A program made the translations under genes and the position numbers. Below are positions 1 to 6,277 of a DNA stretch of 11,582 nucleotides, in pieces. Within the stretch, counting starts at the first letter, position 1; every line of letters starts with the position of its first letter. Source of the DNA: an uncultured Sutterella sp. (GTDB lineage Bacteria > Pseudomonadota > Gammaproteobacteria > Burkholderiales > Burkholderiaceae_F); assembly GCA_900542195.1 (NCBI GenBank), contig UQNA01000066.1, forward strand, positions 1-11,582, written 5' to 3'. The notes beneath the pieces are model-generated. The model saw only the letters and a program-made list of their open reading frames with translations, was not told the DNA's origin and did not search any database.

Positions 1-293
1 GTTCTCATGGTGCAGGCCGAGTTATGAGCCGTGCCGCCGCATATAGAAATCTCAAAAGAGAGGATATGAAGAATTTTCTTCGTGCAAGAGAGGTAACGCT
101 GATTGGCGGTACTTTGGACGAGTCACCTGAGGTATACAAGGACATTAATAAAGTGATAGCTGGCCAGACTGACTTGGTAGATGTGCTGGCAAAGTTTGAG
201 CCGAAGGTCGTCAGAATGGCGGAAGAAAAGGCTCAATGGACTCAAAGGCGCAATAAAAAGAAAGCAGCAGCTGAGGCGGAAATCTGTATGTAG
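1..293 (+). CDS. rtcB: RtcB-family RNA ligase, C-terminal fragment (5' end off the window)
   Basis: The frame is open from base 3 and reads SHGAGRVMSR at the left edge. This matches the conserved SHGAGR(x)MSR segment near the C-terminus of RtcB, which contains an active-site histidine. Further on, VYKDINKVIAGQTDLVDVL matches the family's AYKDIDxVMxAQxDLV motif. RtcB joins RNA 2',3'-cyclic phosphate or 3'-phosphate ends to 5'-OH ends using GTP and Mn2+, in tRNA splicing or RNA repair in the cytoplasm. Only about 96 codons are visible of a protein that is usually about 400 residues. The ATG at 24 is an internal methionine, not the start. After the usual family C-terminus the protein carries a short extension rich in Lys, Arg and Ala. 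The LIGGTLDESPEVYKD wording suggests a divergent RtcB subgroup rather than the E. coli-like one; that is from memory. The family call is strong and the subgroup is uncertain. Confidence 0.88.
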   Translation, partial: SHGAGRVMSRAAAYRNLKREDMKNFLRAREVTLIGGTLDESPEVYKDINKVIAGQTDLVDVLAKFEPKVVRMAEEKAQWTQRRNKKKAAAEAEICM

Positions 294-320
294 GCTGGTT
301 CCTCAAATGATTTGTTTTGG

Positions 321-346
321 CCTCCGGGATCGAGGAGTCCCGGAGG
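321..346 (+). terminator. Probable terminator hairpin after rtcB
   Basis: CCTCCGGGA (321-329) pairs perfectly with TCCCGGAGG (338-346) around an 8-base loop, 28 bases after the rtcB stop. The stem is GC-rich and strong. The following sequence is not an immediate T-run; a T-stretch appears only about 20 bases later (370-377). It may be a weak or partly Rho-assisted terminator, or an mRNA 3'-end stabiliser. Confidence 0.5.
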
Positions 347-840
347 TGGTGATTTTGATGGTGATTAATTATTTTTTTGGACACTATTTTTAAGGACGGT
401 CAAAGGCATTTTCACGGCGGAAAATTTTTTATTGGGACAGCGAGCGGTGACAAAAACTTAACTTACTTGTTTGAGAGATTAAGTTTTTCCAAGAACTTTG
501 ACGGAAGATAGATACATTGGGAGAGAAGGTGCTTGTCGTGATTGAAGAAAAAAAGACAGCACGTGTTTGAGCCATTTAAAAAGCGCCCAACTCTTGCAAA
601 AATGATGATTTGAAGAGCAAAAGAAAACTGTCCACAAAAAAATGCCATCGTAAAAGGGGGTGATTTTGCTGTAATTTTTGTCATGGCGAGAATAGAGTTG
701 CTGGCCCGAAAAAAATGCTAGCGATGTGAGTTTTGTCAGCTGATTTTCTTCTGCCATCAAAACGGAATGAACCTTTGACGGTCTGGATTTACGTGAAAAC
801 GCTATCTTATTGATTTTGCTGATATGTGTAGGTCCACATC

Positions 841-904
841 AAACTTTTCTAAAATTAATTTTAAAAAAGTTTAGACTTTTCCAAAATAAGTTTTAGAAAA
901 GTTT
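841..904. repeat. Two tandem 32-bp near-palindromic repeats
   Basis: Bases 841-872 and 873-904 are head-to-tail copies that agree at 27 of 32 positions. Each copy is itself a near-palindrome with arms of the form AAACTTTTCTAAAA and TTTTAGAAAAGTTT. The outermost arms (841-854 and 891-904) are a perfect 14-bp inverted repeat. In RNA either copy could fold as a hairpin, or the whole block could fold as one long cruciform. It could be a dimeric operator, a nuclease or protein binding array, or a small decayed repeat element. No second location was found in this window. Confidence 0.8.
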
Positions 905-1042
905 AAGAATTTTTGCTCGTTAAGTTCTGACCAATCGTTCTTTTGCTCTGCATGCTTGGCTCTAAGTTTCTCATTAACGGCGTCAGAAGAACCTTTTTAC
1001 ACCCTATGACGGTGATTAATTGGGACCGAGAAAAGAAGAAAA

Positions 1043-1088
1043 GTTTCAACAAAAGATGAAACAAAGTTGAGAATATAAAAATTCTCAA
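1043..1088. repeat. Two adjacent small hairpins
   Basis: GTTTCA (1043-1048) pairs with TGAAAC (1057-1062). Four bases on, TTGAGAAT (1067-1074) pairs with ATTCTCAA (1081-1088) around a 6-base loop. Both are perfect inverted repeats, AT-rich, and lie 160-200 bases past the stop of the minus-strand HNH gene. They could be part of that gene's 3' untranslated region or of a small RNA. Neither has a T-run placed to make it a good terminator. Confidence 0.45.
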
Positions 1089-1178
1089 AGGCGGCGCTAC
1101 TAGTAATTGTTTTCAGGGAAAAAAGAGTCGTGTGGTTTTCGTTGTCACAAAATAATAAAGGCAGCATCTAAGCATAGG

Positions 1179-1223
1179 AGAGGAAGCCAAGTCGCGTCTT
1201 TCAAGTGGCGAACATCTTCCTCT
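1179..1223 (-). terminator. Weak hairpin downstream of the HNH gene
   Basis: AGAGGAAG (1179-1186) and CTTCCTCT (1216-1223) form an 8-bp stem around a 29-base loop, starting 26 bases past the HNH stop on the minus strand. The loop contains a possible inner pairing (CGC with GCG). On the minus strand no T-run follows, so an intrinsic terminator is doubtful. It is listed as the best structural candidate for the gene's 3' end. Confidence 0.25.
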
Positions 1224-1248
1224 TTTCTGAACAAAACTTTTCAAGAGA

Positions 1249-2286
1249 CTAGGACTTGGCTTTAACCGTGGATTTAATTATCCTTCTTAGTTCTTTTAAA
1301 GATTTTTCTGGTCGAATTCCTTTGCTAAGAAGCCTGTGAATCATCTGGTGGCAATTAGAGCAGAGGGGTACAAGATCCTTAGTGGTGTTTGGTTGTTCTT
1401 CATCCGTGCTACTTAACGGATAGATATGATGTACCTCTATAAATTGTTTACCTATTTCTCCATAAATTTTTTCAAAAGACATCCCGCATGCGTGGCAGAT
1501 AACCCCTTTTTCCTCCAAAACACGCTTTCTGAGATGAGGATTTCTTTCGATCCTGCTTACCTCTACCAAGATTCTCCTTCCTTCAGGAACTTGTCTCTCC
1601 GATGGAAGTAATTCCAGCGCCTCTTCCTGAGATGAAGAAAACTCTTTTGCCTTGCCTAAGCTCACAGGGTTTGAGTGAGGAATTTGTGCATTTTTTGTTG
1701 ACAAGCTCGGATCCTGAAGAAAATATTTTTCAAACACTTCATTTGCAAAATCGAGCAAAGCTTTATTATCTTCTTCTTGAGTGGTTGGCTGGTGAATTCC
1801 GTCAGGTTGTCGGAATCGTATTTGGTATCTCATGCGGGAGAAGTGCTCGGCTAAATGAGATGGCACTTCTATTGGCTTGGGAAGGAATTTTTTATTTTTA
1901 AACTGAATGTTTAAAGTAAGTTTTTCTGCCTCGGAGGGAATGTTTTCTCGATCAGGAAATGCAACAAGTATCGCAGGGTTGATTTTCTGAACGTCAGTCA
2001 GGAACCCCACAAGGTAGAGCTTTTTATTTTGTGAATTTTTTGTTAAAAGGACCAAATTAACGTGGTCCTTTTCTTCAAATGCTGTGGATTTATGAACCCC
2101 TTGAATAAAGCCGTACCACAAGCCTCTTGGGGGAGTGCCTAATTTTTTTGAGTAATTCAAGAATTCTTCGTGTGCAAAACCTTTTTGTTTTTCATAAGAT
2201 TTAAAAGAATTGGATTTTCCCTCTGGGCCACTGGCGTGTTTCCATTCTTTTGTATTGTATGCGATTCTTGCTATTGCATTGATCAT
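1249..2286 (-). CDS. HNH endonuclease, restriction-type, with conserved N-terminal head
   Basis: A 345-residue protein with a C-terminal HNH nuclease domain (about residues 250-320). Zinc-binding cysteines lie at CHAC (C264, C267) and CSNC (C309, C312). The catalytic EVHHIYPL segment includes H286-H287, and CHQMIH closes the ββα-metal fold. An Asp (KDLVPLC) sits where classical members have the Asn of HNH, a substitution I recall as common in McrA-like relatives. The N-terminal half has a patterned block (YNTKEWKHASGPEGKS, then SYE..GF.HEE, then WYGFIQG) seen, from memory, in HNH-type restriction proteins. It probably reads modified or foreign DNA, but I cannot name the domain with certainty. 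The ATG at 2286 is preferred because purine-rich AAGAGAGAAGAAAAAG precedes it; the upstream TTG (2334) has no ribosome binding site. It stands alone, with no methyltransferase nearby, which fits a modification-dependent (type IV-like) enzyme. Base use is more AT-rich than in guaC or engB, hinting at acquisition. Confidence 0.8.
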   Translation of the reverse strand: MINAIARIAYNTKEWKHASGPEGKSNSFKSYEKQKGFAHEEFLNYSKKLGTPPRGLWYGFIQGVHKSTAFEEKDHVNLVLLTKNSQNKKLYLVGFLTDVQKINPAILVAFPDRENIPSEAEKLTLNIQFKNKKFLPKPIEVPSHLAEHFSRMRYQIRFRQPDGIHQPTTQEEDNKALLDFANEVFEKYFLQDPSLSTKNAQIPHSNPVSLGKAKEFSSSQEEALELLPSERQVPEGRRILVEVSRIERNPHLRKRVLEEKGVICHACGMSFEKIYGEIGKQFIEVHHIYPLSSTDEEQPNTTKDLVPLCSNCHQMIHRLLSKGIRPEKSLKELRRIIKSTVKAKS

Positions 2287-2584
2287 CTTTTTCTTCTCTC
2301 TTGGGATATAGAGTCCATCCACAAATTGGAGCAAGAGGTTAATCTAGTCTTACTGACTCTTTTAAAAGCGATGCTGCCCTTTCAAAAATGAGGAAGTATG
2401 AAAGTTGGTTAATCCTCTTTTCATCTTTTCTCTCTGATAAAAGTTTTTTGGTTGCTGGGAGTCTTGAGGCTATTTAGTTAGAAGGGTCGTTCCGTTGACT
2501 GAAGTCTTGCAGGGGCAATTCGATCTGACGCCCGTCTTCTCAGAATACTACATTAAAGTTCCGATTCTGAGCTGAAATCATTAT
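2287..2584. other. Intergenic region between HNH gene and asparaginase gene
   Basis: About 300 bases hold the HNH promoter region (minus strand), for which no convincing -35/-10 pair was seen, and the distal 3' region of the asparaginase transcript. A stem CTCAGAAT (2539-2546) / ATTCTGAG (2564-2571) with a 17-base loop is present. No gene was recognised. Confidence 0.5.
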
Positions 2585-2621
2585 GAACCTCCCGAGAAGA
2601 CTTTAGCTTCTCAGGAAGTTC
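2585..2621 (-). terminator. Strong 3' hairpin after the asparaginase gene
   Basis: In minus-strand RNA a 15-bp stem forms between 2621-2607 (GAACTTCCTGAGAAG) and 2599-2585 (CTTCTCGGGAGGTTC) around a 7-base loop. Two of the pairs are G-U wobbles. On the plus strand those would be C-A mismatches, so the structure favours the asparaginase transcript. It begins 25 bases past the stop codon. No clear U-run follows, so it may be a stability hairpin or a Rho-linked end rather than a textbook terminator. Confidence 0.5.
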
Positions 2622-2646
2622 TTCTATTTATCTACGCAATGTTGCA

Positions 2647-3699
2647 TTAATACTCATCAAACATACGTTGAATTTCTTTAGGATCGCTGGTCTTTGTCAG
2701 AGCCAATTGCAAAAGCAAGCGAGCCTTTTGAGGATTCAAAGTATCGGATTCCAAGAATCCAGCGTCTTTCCACTTAGCAAGAGATACTGTTGTTGGGCCG
2801 TTTGGAACACGAGCGCTTCTAACAACAACGACGCCGTTTTTGACAGCATCTTTCAAACCTGCTTCTGTCGGATCTGCAATGGAGCCATTTCCTGTTCCAG
2901 CGTGAATGATGCCTTTGGCACCGGCTTTAACAGCAGCATCTGCCATTACGCGGTCAGCATCAACGTGGGAATAAATGATGTCAACGCGCGGCAGAGTTTC
3001 TAAGTTGGAAACGTCAAATTCGCTGTTGGTGGTGTGACGTTTGGTGGACTGTTTGTAGAAGCGGACTTTTCCGGCTCCGATGTAGCCCAGAGCTCCGAGT
3101 TCAGGAGACTTGAAGGTTGCAACGTTAGTTGTATTAGTCTTGGTGACGTCTCTGGCGCCGTTGATGACATCGTTCATAACAATCATGACGCCTTTGCCCT
3201 TAGCTTCCGGAGAAGTGGCAACCTTAACGGCATTCAAAAGATTCATTGGACCGTCTGCTGAGATTGCAGTAGCCGGTCTCATAGCGCCAACCAGAACAAC
3301 CGGTTTGTCGCTCTTGGTTAGAAGGTTAAGGAAGTAGGCTGTTTCTTCCAATGTATCGGTGCCGTGTGTGATGACGATGCCGGATACAGAAGGATCCTTA
3401 AGGAGTTCGTTGACACGTTTAGCAAGCTTCAACAATGTCGGTGTGTTCATGTTGTTGGAGGAAATCTTAACGATTTGTTCTCCGGTCACATTAGCAATAT
3501 CTTTGACTGCTGGGACAGCGTCAATCAAAGTTTGAATAGCCAAATCTCCGGCTTTGTAGCCGGTTACCTGTGTGGCGGAAGCGGCTGTGCCGGCAATAGT
3601 ACCGCCAGTGGCAAGAATTTTCACATTCGGGAGGTCGGCTGCGAATGCAAAAGAAGCGGAGCAAACAGCAAGAGCTGCGATTATTGATTTAATTTTCAT
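2647..3699 (-). CDS. ansB: Periplasmic type II L-asparaginase
   Basis: A 350-residue precursor that hydrolyses L-asparagine to aspartate and ammonia in the periplasm. A Sec signal peptide (positive MKIK, hydrophobic core, AFA cleavage about residue 20) precedes LPNVKILATGGTIAG, almost identical to mature E. coli AnsB. Catalytic residues are visible: T34 (first Thr), Y48 in the flexible lid, T114-D115 in HGTDTLEE, and K187 in RDVTKTNTT. The C-terminal TLNPQKARLLLQLALT matches the family. The substrate-carboxylate segment reads S81-N82, where E. coli has S58-Q59 and other family members have Glu; this position affects glutaminase side activity. Ribosome binding site AAAGGAG (3710-3716) sits 10 bases before the ATG. 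It follows argO on the same strand but 174 bases away, so it probably has its own promoter. Its own hairpin follows the stop codon. Confidence 0.95.
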   Translation of the reverse strand: MKIKSIIAALAVCSASFAFAADLPNVKILATGGTIAGTAASATQVTGYKAGDLAIQTLIDAVPAVKDIANVTGEQIVKISSNNMNTPTLLKLAKRVNELLKDPSVSGIVITHGTDTLEETAYFLNLLTKSDKPVVLVGAMRPATAISADGPMNLLNAVKVATSPEAKGKGVMIVMNDVINGARDVTKTNTTNVATFKSPELGALGYIGAGKVRFYKQSTKRHTTNSEFDVSNLETLPRVDIIYSHVDADRVMADAAVKAGAKGIIHAGTGNGSIADPTEAGLKDAVKNGVVVVRSARVPNGPTTVSLAKWKDAGFLESDTLNPQKARLLLQLALTKTSDPKEIQRMFDEY

Positions 3700-3720
3700 A
3701 TAGTAAGTTCTCCTTTCATT

Positions 3721-3734
3721 GGGATCGTTATCCC
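3721..3734 (-). promoter_or_regulatory. Inverted repeat in the asparaginase leader
   Basis: GGGAT (3721-3725) and ATCCC (3730-3734) flank a 4-base loop, four bases upstream of the AAAGGAG ribosome binding site. In the transcript this is a short GC-containing hairpin close enough to influence ribosome access, or it may be part of an operator. It is short, so chance is possible. Confidence 0.3.
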
Positions 3735-3873
3735 GATAAAGATCCTAGCTCACTACTTAGAAAATGGGAAGGTTTTTTAAAGTACAGGACACTAGTTTTC
3801 AGGGAAAACTTGAGCATGAAGGAAGCGGGATTATCAAAAATAAAAATCGAGGTGAGAGTCAAAGGTTCGGTCT

Positions 3874-4491
3874 TTATTGGTCTAACATCAGCGTTCCAGC
3901 GATGAAAAACATAACGACGGCTATTAACAGGTCCAAAACTTTCCAAGCGATTGGACGCCTGAAAATTGGTCTGAGCAGTCTTGCTCCGTATCCAAGGCTA
4001 TAGAACCAAAGAAAACTTCCCAAACAGGCTCCCATGCTGAAGAAATATTTGCCGGGGTCACCGTAGGCAGATGCAATGCTGCCAAGCAAAATCATGGTGT
4101 CAAGGTAAACATGGGGATTGAGGAACGTGAAGCCTAAACAGGTAAGAAGGACCTTGGAGAGACTAGGCAACGAAACGGTGTTGCCTGCGACTAAGGAACC
4201 GGAGGACTTAAAAAAGTTCTTCAAGGACAGGAGGCCGTAAATAAACAAGAATGCCGCGCCGCCATAACGGAAAACGTCGAGGAAGATTGGAAACTTTTGG
4301 ACAATGGCGCCGATTCCGAAAACACCGCACCAAATCAGCAGGAAATCGCTTAGAAAACAGATTGTGCACACCGGAAAGACGTATTTCTTGTGCAGTCCGA
4401 TTTTCAACACATAAGCGTTTTGTGCACCAATAGCAATGATCAATGACAAACCGGTCAACAGACCTGAAATCAATACTGAGAAATCAAGCAT
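3874..4491 (-). CDS. argO: LysE/ArgO-family amino-acid exporter
   Basis: A 205-residue inner-membrane protein with about six hydrophobic segments, the usual size for LysE/ArgO exporters of basic amino acids. The conserved N-terminal IxxGAQNAYVLKIGL box and the ArgO-like LNPHVYLDTMILLGS motif after the cytoplasmic loop are both clear. The family expels arginine or lysine using the membrane gradient; the actual substrate here is not shown by the sequence. ArgO is the closer match by memory of the E. coli protein (LNPHVYLDT), but Corynebacterium LysE is also similar. An in-frame TTG at 4527 would add 12 residues. The ATG at 4491 is preferred because it gives the family's usual N-terminus, although neither start has an obvious Shine-Dalgarno sequence. 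It may be translated from a weak or leaderless start. It has its own upstream region after the porin terminators. Confidence 0.9.
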   Translation of the reverse strand: MLDFSVLISGLLTGLSLIIAIGAQNAYVLKIGLHKKYVFPVCTICFLSDFLLIWCGVFGIGAIVQKFPIFLDVFRYGGAAFLFIYGLLSLKNFFKSSGSLVAGNTVSLPSLSKVLLTCLGFTFLNPHVYLDTMILLGSIASAYGDPGKYFFSMGACLGSFLWFYSLGYGARLLRPIFRRPIAWKVLDLLIAVVMFFIAGTLMLDQ

Positions 4492-4620
4492 GGCACAACA
4501 AAGAAAAATAAAAGCTAAAAACGACAAAAATATATGTTTTTCAGAAGATTCCCAGTGAGATTATTGTCTTTAACGACGGATCATCGTCTCTTGTTGGAAA
4601 GCGACTGATATTGAATATTA
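4492..4620 (-). promoter_or_regulatory. Upstream control region of the exporter gene
   Basis: AT-rich region between the porin's second terminator and the exporter start. A possible -10 box TATATT lies near 4527-4533 on the minus strand, but the matching -35 (CACTGG) is poor. Nothing else was recognised here. Confidence 0.25.
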
Positions 4621-4621
4621 T

Positions 4622-4669
4622 GTTAAAAAAATTCTTCTCTCTGAATGGAGGAAGACTTTTAGAGAAGAA
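4622..4669 (-). terminator. Second intrinsic terminator downstream of the porin
   Basis: On the minus strand TTCTTCTCT (rc of 4661-4669) pairs with AGAGAAGAA (rc of 4632-4640), a perfect 9-bp stem with a 20-base loop. It is followed directly by a run of seven T (rc of 4625-4631). This is a good intrinsic terminator in form, about 60 bases beyond the first one, and it also insulates the exporter gene. Confidence 0.7.
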
Positions 4670-4719
4670 GGTTTGGAGCAGAGTGCTTTGAATGTCAAAT
4701 AATTAAGACTAAATACTAT

Positions 4720-4773
4720 GAAAGAAAAATACGACCTATATGTCCTTTCTCTGATAGAGACTATACAGGTCGT
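4720..4773 (-). terminator. Intrinsic terminator of the porin gene
   Basis: ACGACCT (4731-4737) and AGGTCGT (4767-4773) form a perfect 7-bp stem, extended by AT pairs with a bulge. On the minus strand the stem is followed at once by ATTTTTCTTT. It starts 28 bases past the porin stop, as expected for a strong porin terminator. Confidence 0.8.
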
Positions 4774-4801
4774 AATCGAAATTAAAAGGATTCAAAACTC
4801 A

Positions 4802-5869
4802 TTAGAAGTCATGAACCATGCCGAAGGCAATCTGGTATCCATTTAGGTTAGTCGTTTTCAAGCTGGTTCCCTTCCCCCAGCCTTTACCTCCGTCAACATA
4901 TCCCGCGAATCCATAAACTTTTGTTCGCTTAGAAAATGGATACTCATACCCAGCACCGATATTCCAGAGATTTGCTTTTTTCTCTTTTTGGATAAGGGCA
5001 CCTTTTCCATCCACCTTTCTCGTGATGTATTTGAAGCCTAATTTTGCAGTACCCGCGCCGATTTTAATTTGGGTTCCGACTTGGGCGGTATGCTGTTTGT
5101 AGCGATTCTCTCCCCATTGATATTGATAAATTGCCATGGGACGAATTTGTCCAATTTGCCAATATCCTCCGATAGTCAGATGATAGAGCGGATTGTGCTT
5201 AATACCAGTTTCATTTTTGTAGTCCATAGCTTCAAAGATAACGCTCCCGCTAGCTTCTTTGCTGCGGTAGAGAGCTCCTAAGCCATAATAGTGATTGTTT
5301 TTTGACCACTTGTTTTCGGAGTCGTCCGTGTTAGTGCCATTTGAATACATTGCATGGAGGGAAACATTTCCAAAAGACGGTGTACTGTATGCAACCGCAT
5401 TGTCGACACGGCTAAAATGAAGAGAGGTAGTTCCAGAGGCCCATCCGCTGGCACCATGAGTGACCCCGAATACTGCGCCTCTTAAGATACCCGTGGATTG
5501 GGCGAATCCCAGAGTTCCTAAACGGCCAAACGTTACACGTCCAAAACTGCCGTCGAGATAGAGAGAGGATTCTCTATTGAATGCTTGATTGGTTCCTCCT
5601 TCTGCTCCGTCATCGATAGTAAATCCCTGTTCCAGAATAAAGCCGACTTTATAACCGTTGCCGAGATCTTCAACTCCTTTTATTCCCCATCGTGATCCAG
5701 CTGTAAAACCAGACTTAAGTTGGACAGTGGCAGGCCCATGACGAGTTTTGCCAGTTAACACGCTTGCATCAATTTTCCCATACATATCTACTTGGGAAGC
5801 TTGTGCACCAAAAGAAGTGATTAAGCCGGTACAAAATAAAGCAACGGCGACGGACCTAAATTTCAACAT
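4802..5869 (-). CDS. Outer-membrane porin (betaproteobacterial trimeric type)
   Basis: A 355-residue precursor of a 16-stranded general porin that lets small hydrophilic solutes cross the outer membrane. A Sec signal peptide of about 24 residues ends at GAQA, and the mature start SQVDMYGKIDASV is the typical beta-1 strand of Gram-negative porins (VTLYGxxDxGV). RWGIKGVEDLGNGYKVGFILEQGF and LYLDGSFGRVTFGRLG are the conserved strand-turn blocks of this family, and LRGAVFG lies in the loop-3 region. The protein ends in Phe (MVHDF), the BAM-recognition signature of outer-membrane barrels. Ribosome binding site AAGGA precedes the ATG by seven bases. It is monocistronic: a long leader upstream and two terminators downstream. 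The exact substrate preference cannot be read. The four-letter Omp name is not assigned. Confidence 0.93.
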   Translation of the reverse strand: MLKFRSVAVALFCTGLITSFGAQASQVDMYGKIDASVLTGKTRHGPATVQLKSGFTAGSRWGIKGVEDLGNGYKVGFILEQGFTIDDGAEGGTNQAFNRESSLYLDGSFGRVTFGRLGTLGFAQSTGILRGAVFGVTHGASGWASGTTSLHFSRVDNAVAYSTPSFGNVSLHAMYSNGTNTDDSENKWSKNNHYYGLGALYRSKEASGSVIFEAMDYKNETGIKHNPLYHLTIGGYWQIGQIRPMAIYQYQWGENRYKQHTAQVGTQIKIGAGTAKLGFKYITRKVDGKGALIQKEKKANLWNIGAGYEYPFSKRTKVYGFAGYVDGGKGWGKGTSLKTTNLNGYQIAFGMVHDF

Positions 5870-5904
5870 TTTTTTCCTTGGACGTAAATGAACATAGATA
5901 GTTA

Positions 5905-5922
5905 GAAGACGGGATTGTCTTC
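5905..5922 (-). promoter_or_regulatory. Hairpin in the porin mRNA leader
   Basis: GAAGAC (5905-5910) and GTCTTC (5917-5922) form a 6-bp stem with a 6-base loop, about 35 bases upstream of the porin start codon. Porin leaders are frequent targets of small RNAs and this hairpin may shape such a site; that role is inference. Confidence 0.35.
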
Positions 5923-6052
5923 ATTAAACTCAGCTGAAATTTTTATATCTTCGAAGAATCCTGCCCTCAGTTTGCTTTGTTTTTCTTTGGGTGTTTTGTT
6001 GAGTTCAAAAAACTTTTAGAAATGCTTAGCTAACTCCGAGAAGGTGTTTTTT

Positions 6053-6080
6053 ATTCTATATATGTAACTTCTTAATACAA
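6053..6080 (-). promoter_or_regulatory. Candidate porin promoter
   Basis: On the minus strand TTGTAT (rc of 6075-6080) and TAGAAT (rc of 6053-6058) are spaced by 16 bases. The -10 matches sigma-70 consensus at five of six positions and the -35 at three. It would give a leader of roughly 180 bases, long as is usual for porins. The palindrome GCGAAGTTCGC sits just upstream of the -35. This rests on pattern only. Confidence 0.35.
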
Positions 6081-6190
6081 AAGCGAAGTTCGCAAAGGTT
6101 CTTTGTCATTTGATCAAAAGCTTCATCTAAGTAGTTTTGTTAAATCTAGGAAAAACTTGGCGGGAGGAACCTACTTATTTTGGTGGTGAT

Positions 6191-6219
6191 TTGTTCAGAT
6201 AGGGAAAACACGGTCTTAT
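6191..6219 (+). promoter_or_regulatory. Candidate rubrerythrin promoter
   Basis: TTGTTC (6191-6196) and TCTTAT (6214-6219) are separated by exactly 17 bases and lie about 60 bases before the rubrerythrin start. The boxes match consensus at three and four of six positions, so this is a plausible but weak sigma-70 promoter. Confidence 0.3.
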
Positions 6220-6277
6220 CATGGACAGACCAAACGGCGAAATACCCGCGTTGTTTAAGTATTTGAGGAGTGAAAAA

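Larger units (their letters stand above)
347..1248. other. Long region without a supported gene between rtcB and the HNH gene
   Basis: About 900 bases are AT-rich and have no convincing gene. Short open frames on the minus strand around 463-760 overlap one another, have low-complexity Phe/Leu/Ser composition, lack a good ribosome binding site and match no family I recognise. No tRNA or rRNA, and none of the tmRNA, RNase P, SRP or 6S signature sequences, were recognised. What is present is structure: tandem palindromes at 841-904, a small hairpin just before them (ATGTG/CACAT near 824-838), paired hairpins at 1043-1088 and a longer-loop hairpin at 1179-1223. It could be a decayed gene region or hold an unrecognised small RNA. 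Confidence 0.5.
5870..6277. other. Divergent control region between porin and rubrerythrin
   Basis: 408 bases with no gene seen. It holds the long leader and promoter of the porin (minus) and the promoter of the rubrerythrin gene (plus). Several short perfect palindromes are present: TCTTCGAAGA (5948-5957), GCGAAGTTCGC (6083-6093) and TTTGATCAAA (6109-6118). Any of these may be operators; none matches a regulator site I can name with confidence. Confidence 0.55.

Noticed and set aside
463..760. Overlapping minus-strand open frames rich in Phe, Leu and Ser
   Set aside because: They lie in different frames over the same bases, lack ribosome binding sites (the longest starts at TTG) and match no family I recognise.
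841..904. Possible CRISPR array
   Set aside because: The two copies abut without a spacer and are themselves palindromic; there are only two units and no cas gene.
357..1021. Near-identical 14-mers GATGGTGATTAATT (357-370) and GACGGTGATTAATT (1008-1021)
   Set aside because: Similarity does not extend beyond the 14 bases, so no duplication or attachment site can be supported.
903..1088. Minus-strand 61-codon open frame
   Set aside because: AT-rich chance frame that runs through the paired hairpins; no family, no ribosome binding site.
1426..1901. Plus-strand open frames across the HNH gene
   Set aside because: They are antisense to a gene with clear conserved zinc and catalytic motifs and show no protein similarity of their own.
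2287..2334. TTG start for the HNH protein adding 16 residues
   Set aside because: No ribosome binding site precedes it, while a purine-rich tract stands directly before the ATG at 2286.
1110..3808. 13-base match TTTTCAGGGAAAA at 1110-1122 and 3796-3808
   Set aside because: A match of this length is expected about once by chance in a window this size and the flanks do not agree.
4620..4691. Plus-strand 23-codon ORF starting ATGTTAAAAAAATTC
   Set aside because: It coincides with the minus-strand terminator stem and has no ribosome binding site.
6109..6118. TTTGATCAAA as an FNR-type oxygen-response site near rubrerythrin
   Set aside because: The known FNR site has two half-sites separated by four bases; this palindrome has no such spacer.
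6221..6277. ATG at 6221 as the rubrerythrin start
   Set aside because: It would add 19 residues foreign to the family, whereas GAGGAG sits ideally before the ATG at 6278.
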